Source: Lachnospiraceae bacterium (lineage in GTDB: Bacteria > Bacillota > Clostridia > Lachnospirales > Lachnospiraceae). From it: 64,000 bases of DNA. The notes below the pieces were generated by a model. That model was not told the origin of the DNA. It made no database searches and was given only the letters and a program-made list of their open reading frames with translations. Below, in pieces: positions 52,697 to 60,756 of the stretch. The stretch lies in contig JAFZQU010000019.1 of the NCBI GenBank assembly GCA_017620255.1, positions 62,001 to 126,000 on the forward strand, read 5' to 3'. How positions within the stretch are numbered: the stretch's first letter is position 1; every line of letters starts with the position of its first letter. The position numbers and the translations under genes are program-made.

Positions 52697-53737
52697 CTAC
52701 CGTGTTTTCAGAAATTCATACTCTCTCGCGGCCGTCTCATCGTTGGGATAAGCCGTGAGATATTCCTGCATGAGCACTGCGGCTTTTTTAAAATCAAGCA
52801 GATATTCATAGGCCACGATCCGGTCAAACTGCAGGCTCTGCATGTATTCCACATTGCCTGTGGCGATCCCGGCGTCAAACGCAGCCAGCGCACCTTCGTA
52901 GTCCTTAAGCTCCATCTTTGCAAGCCCGAGCTGTGCGTAAAGCTCCGCTTCTTCGGGATGTGTGGCAAGAAACTCGGTATAGAGCGCCGTGGCGTAATTC
53001 AGGTCGCCGAGCGCTTCATAGGTCTTGCCGAGAAAAAGGATCAGGTCCTTGGTGTCTTTCTTACCGCGGCTGTTCTCGAAACGGTTGCGCGCCTCTTCGT
53101 ACTCGCCCGCATAATAATGGAAGACTCCCATCTGGTAATCGGATTTTTTGTAGTCCGTGTTCTTTGCGCGCTGGATATAGGCAAGGCCCTCGGACGCATA
53201 GCCCGCGTTCGTCAAGTCTTTGCAGATGTTGATGTAATTGTCGTAATCCGTCGGCGCAAGGATGACCGACTGGTCAAAATCCTGCAGTGCAGAGCCGAGA
53301 TCACCCATGCTCAGACTGACTTTGCCCCGCAGATAATAGGCTTTCGTGTCTCTTTCATTCATGGCGATGATCGCGGTGTAGGTGTCGTACCCCGCCTGCA
53401 GATCGCCCGCCTTGACCTGCGCGACCGCCAGATAATAGGAAATGTCATATTCGATCTTATGAATGCGGCCGTTTGACTGCGCGAGCGCATTCTCGAAAGC
53501 CTTCTGCGCCTCCGTGTACTGCGCCAGTCCAAGCAGCGCCATCCCTTTCCCGCGGTAAGCAAGCTGCGCGTCTTCGCCCGCCGAAAGGGCAGCATCAAAC
53601 ATGGAAGCTGCTCCGGCAAAATCAAGAGCCTCAAGCGCATCCATTCCCTGATCCGTATATGACTTTTCCTTGGCGGACCCGCATGAAATGAGCAGCAGGC
53701 TGCATAAAAGCGGGATGATGTATAGAAACTTTTTCAT
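52697..53737 (-). CDS. TPR-repeat lipoprotein
   Basis: 346 residues from the ATG at 53737, which gives a lipoprotein signal (MKKFLYIIPLLCSLLLIS) with a cysteine in LLISCGS. The rest is about eight tetratricopeptide repeats (DAQLAYRGKGMALLGLAQYTEAQKAF-like units, SMGDLGSALQDFDQSVILAP, ELYAQLGLAKMELKDYEGALAAFDAG). An outer-face protein-interaction scaffold; partners unknown. A TGGTATACT extended -10 lies ~35 bases upstream. Divergent from the TraX-like gene. Confidence 0.85.
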   Translation of the reverse strand: MKKFLYIIPLLCSLLLISCGSAKEKSYTDQGMDALEALDFAGAASMFDAALSAGEDAQLAYRGKGMALLGLAQYTEAQKAFENALAQSNGRIHKIEYDISYYLAVAQVKAGDLQAGYDTYTAIIAMNERDTKAYYLRGKVSLSMGDLGSALQDFDQSVILAPTDYDNYINICKDLTNAGYASEGLAYIQRAKNTDYKKSDYQMGVFHYYAGEYEEARNRFENSRGKKDTKDLILFLGKTYEALGDLNYATALYTEFLATHPEEAELYAQLGLAKMELKDYEGALAAFDAGIATGNVEYMQSLQFDRIVAYEYLLDFKKAAVLMQEYLTAYPNDETAAREYEFLKTR

Positions 53738-53837
53738 GATCAATATGACCCCTCCAAATGACCTGCCTATAGTATACCAACAATCCGCAACAAAAGACAC
53801 TGTCATTTTTCATGAAATATGTTATGATTGGTATGTT

Positions 53838-54614
53838 ATGGATAATGCAGTGCAGGAAAAAACAAACGGCCTGTCCGTTTTTCATCTGAAGATCATCGCC
53901 TATACGACCATGCTCATCGATCACATCGGTGCGTTCGTTCTGGATCCGTATATCGCGGCCAACTTGGAGACCATGGGCTATCAGCGCATGCGTATTCTTG
54001 ATTTTGCCTATGAAGCAAGCAGAAGTATCGGCCGCATCGCTTTCCCGCTGTTTTGTTTCATGCTGGTGGAAGGTCTGTTCCACACAAAGAACCGGTGGCG
54101 CTATCTGGCGCGTCTGCTGATCTTTGCCGTGCTCTCGGACATTCCGTTTGACCTGGCATACACCGGCGAATGGCATTCTTATCAGCACCAGAGCGTGATG
54201 ATCACTTTATCCATCGCCTTTCTTGTGCTGATCGCCATGGAAGAGATCCGCAAACTCCGCCTGCCGCAGTTTGCCGTCAACCTGCTGCAGTTTGTTCCCG
54301 TGGCGGCCGGATGCGTGATCGCTTATTTCGTAAAGTGCGATTACGGGTTCAAAGGGATCCTTGTGATCAGTGCGCTTTACCTGCTCTATCCGCTGCTTAC
54401 GATCGACCGCGGCGCGTATGCGCTTGCCGGCGGTGCGCTCTTCATGTGGGAATGGGTTTCCAAGATCTCCCGCGTATTCGGCAGCCTTTCCTTTATCACG
54501 CTTCTTTTCTACAACGGCCAAAAAGGCAAAAGTGCGAAGTGGTTCTTCTACTTCTTCTATCCCGTGCACCTTCTCATTCTCTACTTCATCCGCCGCGCGC
54601 TGCTCGGGGCGTGA
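53838..54614 (+). CDS. TraX-like acyltransferase-type membrane protein
   Basis: 258 residues from the ATG at 53838. About eight membrane helices; HLKIIAYTTMLIDHIGAF, GRIAFPLFCFMLVEGLFHTKNRWRYL and LSDIPFDLAY match the TraX family, named for the F-plasmid pilin acetylase but widespread in Firmicutes with unknown substrates. Longer in-frame starts run through the divergent lipoprotein gene and are rejected. No Shine-Dalgarno is visible; a TATGAT (53823-53828) lies only 10 bases before the ATG. Confidence 0.8.
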   Translation: MDNAVQEKTNGLSVFHLKIIAYTTMLIDHIGAFVLDPYIAANLETMGYQRMRILDFAYEASRSIGRIAFPLFCFMLVEGLFHTKNRWRYLARLLIFAVLSDIPFDLAYTGEWHSYQHQSVMITLSIAFLVLIAMEEIRKLRLPQFAVNLLQFVPVAAGCVIAYFVKCDYGFKGILVISALYLLYPLLTIDRGAYALAGGALFMWEWVSKISRVFGSLSFITLLFYNGQKGKSAKWFFYFFYPVHLLILYFIRRALLGA

Positions 54615-54664
54615 TCTCTGATCATTTGAACATCTCTGCCCTGTCCGGCACACGGCTTCTCATC

Positions 54665-54693
54665 TTGTGGAACAAAATCATCAGTACTATAAT
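54665..54693 (+). promoter_or_regulatory. sigma-A promoter of the secreted hypothetical
   Basis: -35 TTGTGG (54665-54670), 17 bases, -10 TATAAT (54688-54693), 50 bases before the ATG at 54744. Confidence 0.65.
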
Positions 54694-54743
54694 ATAGGAA
54701 GAGTTTTATCACACTCAATCTTTAAGAACAGGAGAAAAAGCCT

Positions 54744-55403
54744 ATGAACAAAACAGGAAAACACACTTTACCAAAGCTTCTCAGTCTTACGATCGCTCTG
54801 GCGCTCGGGATCCTTGCTGTGATCCCCGTACTGTTCTTTACCGCGGAAACGGTGGAAGCCAAGAGAATCCGCAAACCCATCTATGATAACGGGGATATTG
54901 CAGACTGGATATGGGTCGAAGTTCCGGATGATGAGGAAGATGCCGGCAAGCCCGGTGTTCCGCCTTCATACGGTGACATCAACGGGGCCAAGGCAAAAGA
55001 TCCGCTGGCAGCAGCAGTTTCCTACAACTTCACATTCCCGGATTCCAGCCTGATCGCCACCTACAAACAAAACGGCGCTCCCGTTGACGGCTGTGCGATC
55101 GGCGTACAGGCACAGGGCGGTCTCGGCGGCCTCGCATTCAAAAACGCAATGCCTGCAGGATACAGGGAAGCCTGCCCGTTCAACATCACGATCAACGGAA
55201 ATACAGATGAGACTTTGAAGAACGGCACGCTCTCGCTCATGATCCCGAAAGAATACCAGAAAACAGGCAGAACCTTCAAACTGATGGGCATTGATAAGAA
55301 CGGAAACGTAAAGATCTTTGATAACCAGTCAGCCGGTTCCTTATCCTTCGTAGCAGACCTGGATCTGGAAGGATACGCATTCGATCTGATCTATAAGGAT
55401 TGA
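54744..55403 (+). CDS. secreted hypothetical protein, 219 aa
   Basis: Not recognised. Signal peptide with a long hydrophobic core (LLSLTIALALGILAVIPVLFFTAETVEA), then a soluble domain. A WIWVEVPDDEEDAGKPG acidic patch, Gly-rich stretch (GVQAQGGLGGLAFKNAMPAGYREACPF) and two cysteines that could form a disulphide. GAG-AG RBS (AGGAGAAAAAGCCT). It has its own promoter and an excellent terminator, so it is a monocistronic exported protein, likely well expressed. Confidence 0.7.
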   Translation: MNKTGKHTLPKLLSLTIALALGILAVIPVLFFTAETVEAKRIRKPIYDNGDIADWIWVEVPDDEEDAGKPGVPPSYGDINGAKAKDPLAAAVSYNFTFPDSSLIATYKQNGAPVDGCAIGVQAQGGLGGLAFKNAMPAGYREACPFNITINGNTDETLKNGTLSLMIPKEYQKTGRTFKLMGIDKNGNVKIFDNQSAGSLSFVADLDLEGYAFDLIYKD

Positions 55404-55423
55404 TCCTTTACAAACAATACGGA

Positions 55424-55457
55424 AACGCCCGGGCCTTCATCGCCCGGGCGTTTTTTT
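55424..55457 (+). terminator. strong intrinsic terminator
   Basis: ACGCCCGGGC and GCCCGGGCGT pair perfectly around CTTCATC, followed by seven Ts. Confidence 0.92.
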
Positions 55458-55518
55458 CTTTTCATTTTGCCGCTATATCATCCTGCTGTCTGTGAATATG
55501 CAGCTGCATTGCCACAGA

Positions 55519-56487
55519 TCAATCCCCAAGGTACTTCTTCGCGATCTCATCCGTAAACATCTCCGCGCCCTGCGGATTCAGATGCGAACTGTCACCGAAG
55601 TACGCATTGTCGTAGCAGGGGATCTTTGTTTCCACAACCGCCTGCGGATAAAGGTCTGCGTAGGATTGCAACAGCAGACTGTAACCCTGCACAAATCCGT
55701 CCTGCAGCCGGTCATAACTGGCCCGGTTCATCGGTGCCTGTAAAAGATAAGCTTCAATGCCCTCTCTTTCGCAGAGTGCAAGCGTCTTTTGCAGATAAAG
55801 CCGGATCAGGTCCGCATCGCCCGATTCACGCAGGCTCTCGTATGTCGTCTCATAATTCAGTTCATCGGATCCGTCTGCCGTTCCAAACGGCGCATAACCG
55901 CGGTCTTCCCGCAGTTTTGCAAGCAGCTGTTTATTTGTCTCATATCTTCCGATAAAATGCGCATTCAAAAGCGCAGGCAGATACACATGCGGCAGCCTGA
56001 GCCGGTTGGACAGAAGATCCGCACCGGAACCTGCCAGGATCGTTTCGGAACCACAATCTCTGCCGTCGCGCATGATTTTGCCCACCTGCACCGGATCCAG
56101 GTCATTAAAATACACGGTGCGCTCCCACCAGTTGTCCATGTAGGAATAATGGAAAGGCGCAAACAGGATCAGGCACTTGGACGGTGCGGGATGCGCGCGC
56201 AGATAGTCCTCGAGATAACAGTAATTCTCGATCGCTGTCGCCCCGCCCGTTGCCAGATTCACGCAGGAAGCGCCGATCCTTGCCGGCATCAGATCAGCCA
56301 TGGCCCTGGAGTCCCCGAGGATCAGCACCTCGCAGTCCGTGCCGGAAGCGACCGCCTCATGCGTGTAACGCCGCGCCGGATACTCGTTGTCCATGTAGCA
56401 AAGCGGCGCCGCGGCCGTAAAAGCGATCACAGCCAGAAACGGCAGGGCTGCCAGTATGCACTTTGCAAAAAATCTTACTTTTTTCAT
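55519..56487 (-). CDS. SGNH/DltD-like esterase or acyl-transfer partner of the MBOAT protein
   Basis: 322 residues. One N-terminal helix or signal anchor (about 8-30), then an extracytoplasmic SGNH-hydrolase-like fold: the nucleophile Ser60 in LILGDSRAM and a C-terminal DSSHLNPQGAEMF supplying the Asp/His pair. This architecture is that of the small partners (AlgX/DltD/PatB-like) that move acyl groups onto polymers after membrane transfer by an MBOAT protein. It starts 10 bases after the MBOAT stop, so the pair is one operon. Confidence 0.78.
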   Translation of the reverse strand: MKKVRFFAKCILAALPFLAVIAFTAAAPLCYMDNEYPARRYTHEAVASGTDCEVLILGDSRAMADLMPARIGASCVNLATGGATAIENYCYLEDYLRAHPAPSKCLILFAPFHYSYMDNWWERTVYFNDLDPVQVGKIMRDGRDCGSETILAGSGADLLSNRLRLPHVYLPALLNAHFIGRYETNKQLLAKLREDRGYAPFGTADGSDELNYETTYESLRESGDADLIRLYLQKTLALCEREGIEAYLLQAPMNRASYDRLQDGFVQGYSLLLQSYADLYPQAVVETKIPCYDNAYFGDSSHLNPQGAEMFTDEIAKKYLGD

Positions 56488-56497
56488 AACACTTTTT

Positions 56498-57934
56498 CTA
56501 GAACTTGAAATATAAGAACTCCTGCGTACTTAAGTTGCAGGAAAACAGGATCATGATGATCACCACATAGTAAAGTGCCCAGCGTACGGGCCATTTCACA
56601 TGCGTGAGAAGGCCCGTGATATCGCATTTCTTCTTTTCGCAGGCAATATCCGCTGCGATCAGGATCACGAGTGCAGCTGCCGCAAACAGCAGGTTCTTCA
56701 CGCCAAGCCCCAGCGTAAAGAGCGTACCGTCAAGTAATGGCCTGATGTAGGGACCGCACAGTCTCTGCAGCGTATCCAGGGCTTCCGGTACGGAAGGCGC
56801 GCGGAAGAAGACCCAGGTCAGCGTCATCAGAAGGAAGGTCAGCGCGATCCGCACTCCGCCGGCAGGTCCCCGGCCGGAAGCATGAGAATTTACGACGGTC
56901 TGAGCCCCCGCAGAACCATGCGGCTCCCCGGACGCACGCCCCACCTTCGAAAAGACGCCCGAGATCACCTGATAAATGCCATTTAACAGGCCCCAGACCA
57001 GGAAAGTTATGTTTGCACCATGCCAGATGCCGCTGACTGCGAACACGATGAGCACGTTCACGTATTTTCGAAACATTCCCTTGCGGTTGCCGCCAAGGGG
57101 GATATAGAGATAATCGCGAAACCACGAAGAAAGCGAAATGTGCCAGCGCCGCCAGAAATCCGCTACAGAAGTTGCAAGATAGGGCTGCCTGAAGTTTTGC
57201 GGCAAGCGGAAGCCCATGATCTTCGCGCAACCGATCGCGATATAGGAATAGCCAGCGAAATCACAATAGATCTGGAAACTGTAGGCAAGGACCGCAACCA
57301 GCACCGGCAGGCCGCGCATCGATGCATCGCCGAAAACCAGATCGGTCAACAGTGTCAGCCTGGATACAAGGACCATCTTTAAGAAATAGCCCCAGAGCAT
57401 GGAAACAAGGCCCTCTTTTGCCTGCAGCGTATCAAAATCATGTTCTTCATCAAACTGCGGCAGGAGATCTTTTGCCCTGGCGATCGGCCCTGACAGGATC
57501 GTCGGGAAGAACGAAACGAACAGAGCATATTTGAAGAAGTTCTTCTGCGGGCTGCAGGTATGATTGTAGCAATCCAGGAGATAGGTTGCCGACTGGAAGG
57601 TATAGAAAGAGATCCCGATCGGAAGCAGGATCGAAACCTCTCCTTTTCCGAACAGGGAACAGATATAGGCAAAGTATTTGAAATAGGCAAGGATCAGGAA
57701 GGCTGCGGCAAGCCAGAGAAAGCCGTTCTTCTTTCCGTCATACAAAAGCTTCCCGCCGATCCAGGTGACCACAGTGGTCAACAGGAGGACAAGCACGGCA
57801 GAAGGCTCCGCAAAGGCATAGAAAATATACCCTGCCGCAAGGAGCAGCAGATAGCGGAACCGGTACGGCGTCAGATAGTACAGAACGCAGACGACCGGAA
57901 AAAACATCAGGAATTCTACCGAGTTGAAAAGCAT
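56498..57934 (-). CDS. MBOAT family membrane-bound O-acyltransferase
   Basis: 478 residues from the ATG at 57934 (GGAGG 4 bases before it). The longer frame upstream is the shadow of lepB. About 11-12 membrane helices; SFYTFQSATYLLDCY, FADFWRRWHISLS-like VADFWRRWHISLSSWFRDYLYIPLGGNRKG and the catalytic His in VSGIWHGANITF are the AlgI/DltB signature. It likely transfers acyl groups across the membrane for O-acylation of a polysaccharide, teichoic acid or peptidoglycan. No dlt genes are nearby, so D-alanylation is not supported. Confidence 0.92.
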   Translation of the reverse strand: MLFNSVEFLMFFPVVCVLYYLTPYRFRYLLLLAAGYIFYAFAEPSAVLVLLLTTVVTWIGGKLLYDGKKNGFLWLAAAFLILAYFKYFAYICSLFGKGEVSILLPIGISFYTFQSATYLLDCYNHTCSPQKNFFKYALFVSFFPTILSGPIARAKDLLPQFDEEHDFDTLQAKEGLVSMLWGYFLKMVLVSRLTLLTDLVFGDASMRGLPVLVAVLAYSFQIYCDFAGYSYIAIGCAKIMGFRLPQNFRQPYLATSVADFWRRWHISLSSWFRDYLYIPLGGNRKGMFRKYVNVLIVFAVSGIWHGANITFLVWGLLNGIYQVISGVFSKVGRASGEPHGSAGAQTVVNSHASGRGPAGGVRIALTFLLMTLTWVFFRAPSVPEALDTLQRLCGPYIRPLLDGTLFTLGLGVKNLLFAAAALVILIAADIACEKKKCDITGLLTHVKWPVRWALYYVVIIMILFSCNLSTQEFLYFKF

Positions 57935-57943
57935 GATGCCTCC

Positions 57944-57972
57944 TTGTAATTCAAAATCGATTGTACTATAAT
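57944..57972 (+). promoter_or_regulatory. promoter of lepB, with symmetric -10 facing the MBOAT gene
   Basis: -35 TTGTAA (57944-57949), 17 bases, -10 TATAAT (57967-57972). The same bases read TATAGT on the minus strand (57965-57970), a possible -10 for the MBOAT operon, but its -35 is weak. Confidence 0.6.
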
Positions 57973-58042
57973 GGAAAAGCGATTTCAACATGACCGTCAC
58001 AATAAGACGGTATCGACTTACAGCGGATAAGGATACGGAAAA

Positions 58043-58597
58043 ATGCCCAAGGAACAGGAGCAGACACAAGAGAATAAGCCTTCCCTGAAACGGGAGATCA
58101 TGGAATGGATCATCGTGATCGAAGTTGCCGTGATCCTGGCCGTCGTCCTGAACATGTTCCTGATCGTGAACGCAGTGATCCCGTCCGCTTCCATGGAGAC
58201 CACCATCATGACGGGTGACCGGATCTTCGGTAACCGGCTCGCCTATATGAAAAAAGATCCCGCGCGCGGCGATATCGTGATCTTCAAATTTCCCGATGAT
58301 GAAAAACAGCTCTTTATCAAACGTCTGATCGGCATGCCGGGGGAGACTCTGGAAATGAAAGACGGCATCGTCTATATCAACGGCGAAGCGCTGGATGAGC
58401 CCTATCTGGCAACGATCCCCTACGGAGATTACGGCCCCGTGACCGTGCCCGAGGGCGCTTATTTCGTGATGGGTGACAATCGCAACAATTCCGCGGATTC
58501 CCGCTACTGGAAGCAACCCTTTGTCTATCGTGAAAAGATCTTAGGCAAAGCGGTCTTCTGCTATTTCCCTGTTTCAGATTTCGGAAAGATCGAATAG
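58043..58597 (+). CDS. lepB: signal peptidase I
   Basis: Cleaves signal peptides at the outer face of the membrane. 184 residues: one N-terminal helix (about 20-43), then Ser50 in PSASMETT, the general-base Lys93 in FIKRLIGMPGE, and the C-terminal GDNRNNSADSRYW box. Normal Gram-positive length. It sits alone between the MBOAT operon (divergent) and the ABC ATPase (convergent, 7 bases apart). Confidence 0.95.
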   Translation: MPKEQEQTQENKPSLKREIMEWIIVIEVAVILAVVLNMFLIVNAVIPSASMETTIMTGDRIFGNRLAYMKKDPARGDIVIFKFPDDEKQLFIKRLIGMPGETLEMKDGIVYINGEALDEPYLATIPYGDYGPVTVPEGAYFVMGDNRNNSADSRYWKQPFVYREKILGKAVFCYFPVSDFGKIE

Positions 58598-58604
58598 GAT
58601 ACGT

Positions 58605-59393
58605 TTAGTGTTCGGCAGGAAACGTGCTTGACACGGGCTTTTGCAGTCCGTGGATGTGTTCGTGTATGCTTTTTTCACACTGCAGGCATTTCCCGTTGTC
58701 ATCCAGATAAGTCCTGCCGAGCCTGCTCTGTAAGTACTCGTCCGTCGTCCCGTAGAACGCGGCCGTTTCGCCCGACAGATGCAAAATGTGCGTTGCATGG
58801 TGGATCGCCTCGTGAATGTCATGGCTGACCATGATGATGGTCACGCCGTCTTTGTTCAGGCGTTTGATCGTATCGTAAAAATCACGCGTGGCGTTCGGAT
58901 CGAGCGCCGCCACCGGCTCATCCAGCAGCAGGAGACGCGCGGAAGTCATCAGCGCTCTTGCAAGAAGCACGCGTTTGCGCTGTCCGCCGGAAAGTTCACG
59001 GAAACTTGCGGAAGAAAGGCTTTCGATGTGCAGTTTTTTCAGCACTTCCGTGCATTTTGCACGCTCGGCGGCCGCATAGAACGGACGCAGCCCGTGCCTG
59101 CCAAGGCAGCCCTGCATCACCACTTCCCTGACGGAAGCCGGAAAATCCGGACCGGTCTCATCCGCCTGCGAAAGGTAGCCGATCTCTGTTGCATGAAGAG
59201 ACGGGTCAAATGCAATGCTTCCGGAGCGTACCGTTTTCAGGCCCAGGATACACTTCAACAGCGTTGATTTTCCCGCACCGTTATCCCCGACAATGCAGAG
59301 ATAATCCCCTTCGTTCACCTGAAAGGACAGGCCGGTGATCACCGTTTTCTGTTCGTATTTGATCAGCAGATCTTTGCAGGTCAGCAGTACCAT
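58605..59393 (-). CDS. zinc/manganese-type ABC transporter ATP-binding protein without adjacent permease
   Basis: 262 residues from the ATG at 59393 (AAGGAG 5 bases before). Walker A GDNGAGKST, signature ELSGGQRKRVLLARAL, Walker B LLLLDEPVAALD and the switch His in VSHDIHEA are complete. The sequence resembles ZnuC/AdcC. The last ~35 residues add a Cys/His-rich tail (CLQCEKSIHEHIHG) able to bind metal. Neither a permease nor a binding protein is adjacent: lepB lies downstream on the other strand, and a divergent unrelated gene upstream. Confidence 0.85.
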   Translation of the reverse strand: MVLLTCKDLLIKYEQKTVITGLSFQVNEGDYLCIVGDNGAGKSTLLKCILGLKTVRSGSIAFDPSLHATEIGYLSQADETGPDFPASVREVVMQGCLGRHGLRPFYAAAERAKCTEVLKKLHIESLSSASFRELSGGQRKRVLLARALMTSARLLLLDEPVAALDPNATRDFYDTIKRLNKDGVTIIMVSHDIHEAIHHATHILHLSGETAAFYGTTDEYLQSRLGRTYLDDNGKCLQCEKSIHEHIHGLQKPVSSTFPAEH

Positions 59394-59402
59394 GGTCGCT
59401 CC

Positions 59403-59452
59403 TTGTTTTTCATTTACCGTCCTATTATAATATAAACCGTCCCATGGCTCAA
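59403..59452. promoter_or_regulatory. symmetric bidirectional promoter between the ABC ATPase and Mbeg1-like genes
   Basis: Plus strand: -35 TTGTTT (59403-59408), 17 bases, -10 TATAAT (59426-59431). Minus strand: -35 TTGAGC (59447-59452), 17 bases, -10 TATAAT (59424-59429). Both -10 elements share the palindrome ATTATAAT. Confidence 0.75.
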
Positions 59453-59469
59453 GGCAGGGGGTATGCGTT

Positions 59470-60633
59470 ATGAAAAAGACTGCAAGAACGATCATCGATT
59501 ACATGGAAGAATACGGTTCTATGGATCTGGATGCCCTCGCATTTAACGAAGTGGATTCCCTGATCCTCTGCCAGCTTTCCTACTTAAAATACGATTCCCA
59601 TCTGCACGCGCTTTCCGAAAAAAAGCACGGCACGCCGCTGCATGTACTTGCAGGATCAGACGGGATCGATACGCTGTTTGAAGACAAGCGCTACGAGAAA
59701 AACAACCGCGCACTGTTTTTTGCAGCCGCAGAAAGCAAGCGGTTCGGTGGCATGAAACTGAACAACTATGTCAGCGTGCTGGATGAGAGCTGGGAAGTGC
59801 AGTTCTGCGCCCTGACTTATCTCTTTCCAAACGGCCTGCAGTATGTGGCTTACCGCGGGACCGACGAGACGCTCGTCGGCTGGAAAGAGGACTTCAACAT
59901 GGCCTTGTTCTCGCCCGTTCCCGCACAGGAAATGGCGCTGAAATACTTGAACCGGTATGCGGCAGGCGTCCACGGAAACTTTTTCCTTGGCGGACATTCC
60001 AAAGGCGGAAACCTTGCCGTCTATGCCGCATCCCATTGCAATGACAGCGTCAGGGAACGGATCGAACTGGTCTACAACCACGACGGACCGGGCTTTCCGC
60101 CGGGCACCGTCATGGAAACGGAAGGCTTTCAGAAAGTCTGCAAGAGGATCCGCAAATACATGCCCCACTCTTCCATCGTCGGCATGCTCATGGAATCCCA
60201 CGAGCCCTACCGGATCGTGGAGTGCAAGCGTTTCGGCATTCTGCAGCACGATCCCTACAACTGGATCGTCGACGGGACAGCTTTCCGGCGTGTCAGCAAC
60301 ATCTACGAACATGTCGCGGTAAGGAACGAATCCGTCAACCGGTGGATCGCGGATATGAGCGACGAGGAACGGCATGTGTTCGTCAACACGCTCTATAACG
60401 TGATGACCGCCTCCGGCGCCAAGACGCTCATTGACATCATGAGTGATTTTAAGAGCAATTCCAAAGCCATGACCGCCGCGATCGACGCCGAGGACGAAAA
60501 GACGCGCGAGATGTTGCACGACATCCTCACCCTTCTCTTTAACTGCCTGCAGGAGACCATGCAGTTAAAAGTGGCCGAGCGTATCCAGCCCGGATGGAAA
60601 AAACTGAAGGAAGAGATCGAAAAATGGAGTTGA
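59470..60633 (+). CDS. Mbeg1-like (DUF2974) alpha/beta hydrolase
   Basis: 387 residues, no signal peptide. VAYRGTDETLVGWKEDFNMA precedes the nucleophile elbow GGHSKGGNLA (Ser177), the signature of DUF2974 lipase-like proteins common in Firmicutes. Likely a cytoplasmic esterase or lipase; substrate unknown. Translated from an ATG behind GGGGG at 8 bases. Transcribed from the shared bidirectional promoter; the next gene has its own. Confidence 0.88.
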   Translation: MKKTARTIIDYMEEYGSMDLDALAFNEVDSLILCQLSYLKYDSHLHALSEKKHGTPLHVLAGSDGIDTLFEDKRYEKNNRALFFAAAESKRFGGMKLNNYVSVLDESWEVQFCALTYLFPNGLQYVAYRGTDETLVGWKEDFNMALFSPVPAQEMALKYLNRYAAGVHGNFFLGGHSKGGNLAVYAASHCNDSVRERIELVYNHDGPGFPPGTVMETEGFQKVCKRIRKYMPHSSIVGMLMESHEPYRIVECKRFGILQHDPYNWIVDGTAFRRVSNIYEHVAVRNESVNRWIADMSDEERHVFVNTLYNVMTASGAKTLIDIMSDFKSNSKAMTAAIDAEDEKTREMLHDILTLLFNCLQETMQLKVAERIQPGWKKLKEEIEKWS

Positions 60634-60712
60634 CTGCATGATATACCAAAAAGGCCATGCGAAACCACAATATTTTGTGAAAACTGCTAGTGACGAACAC
60701 AAAAAACTATGC

Positions 60713-60718
60713 TATAAT
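60713..60718 (+). promoter_or_regulatory. extended -10 promoter of the DUF3048 gene
   Basis: TATAAT preceded by TGC (TGCTATAAT); the region 17 bases upstream (GTGACG) is a poor -35, which extended -10 promoters tolerate. Confidence 0.55.
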
Positions 60719-60756
60719 AGTACAAGTTTTGAGATAACCCAAGGAGGAAATGAGGA

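Noticed and set aside
53670-53837. N-terminal extension of the TraX-like gene
   Set aside because: It runs antisense through the start of the lipoprotein gene; homology begins after Met at 53838.
57935-58516. N-terminal extension of the MBOAT gene
   Set aside because: These 194 codons lie opposite lepB, are His/Asp-rich and have no RBS; the ATG at 57934 follows GGAGG.
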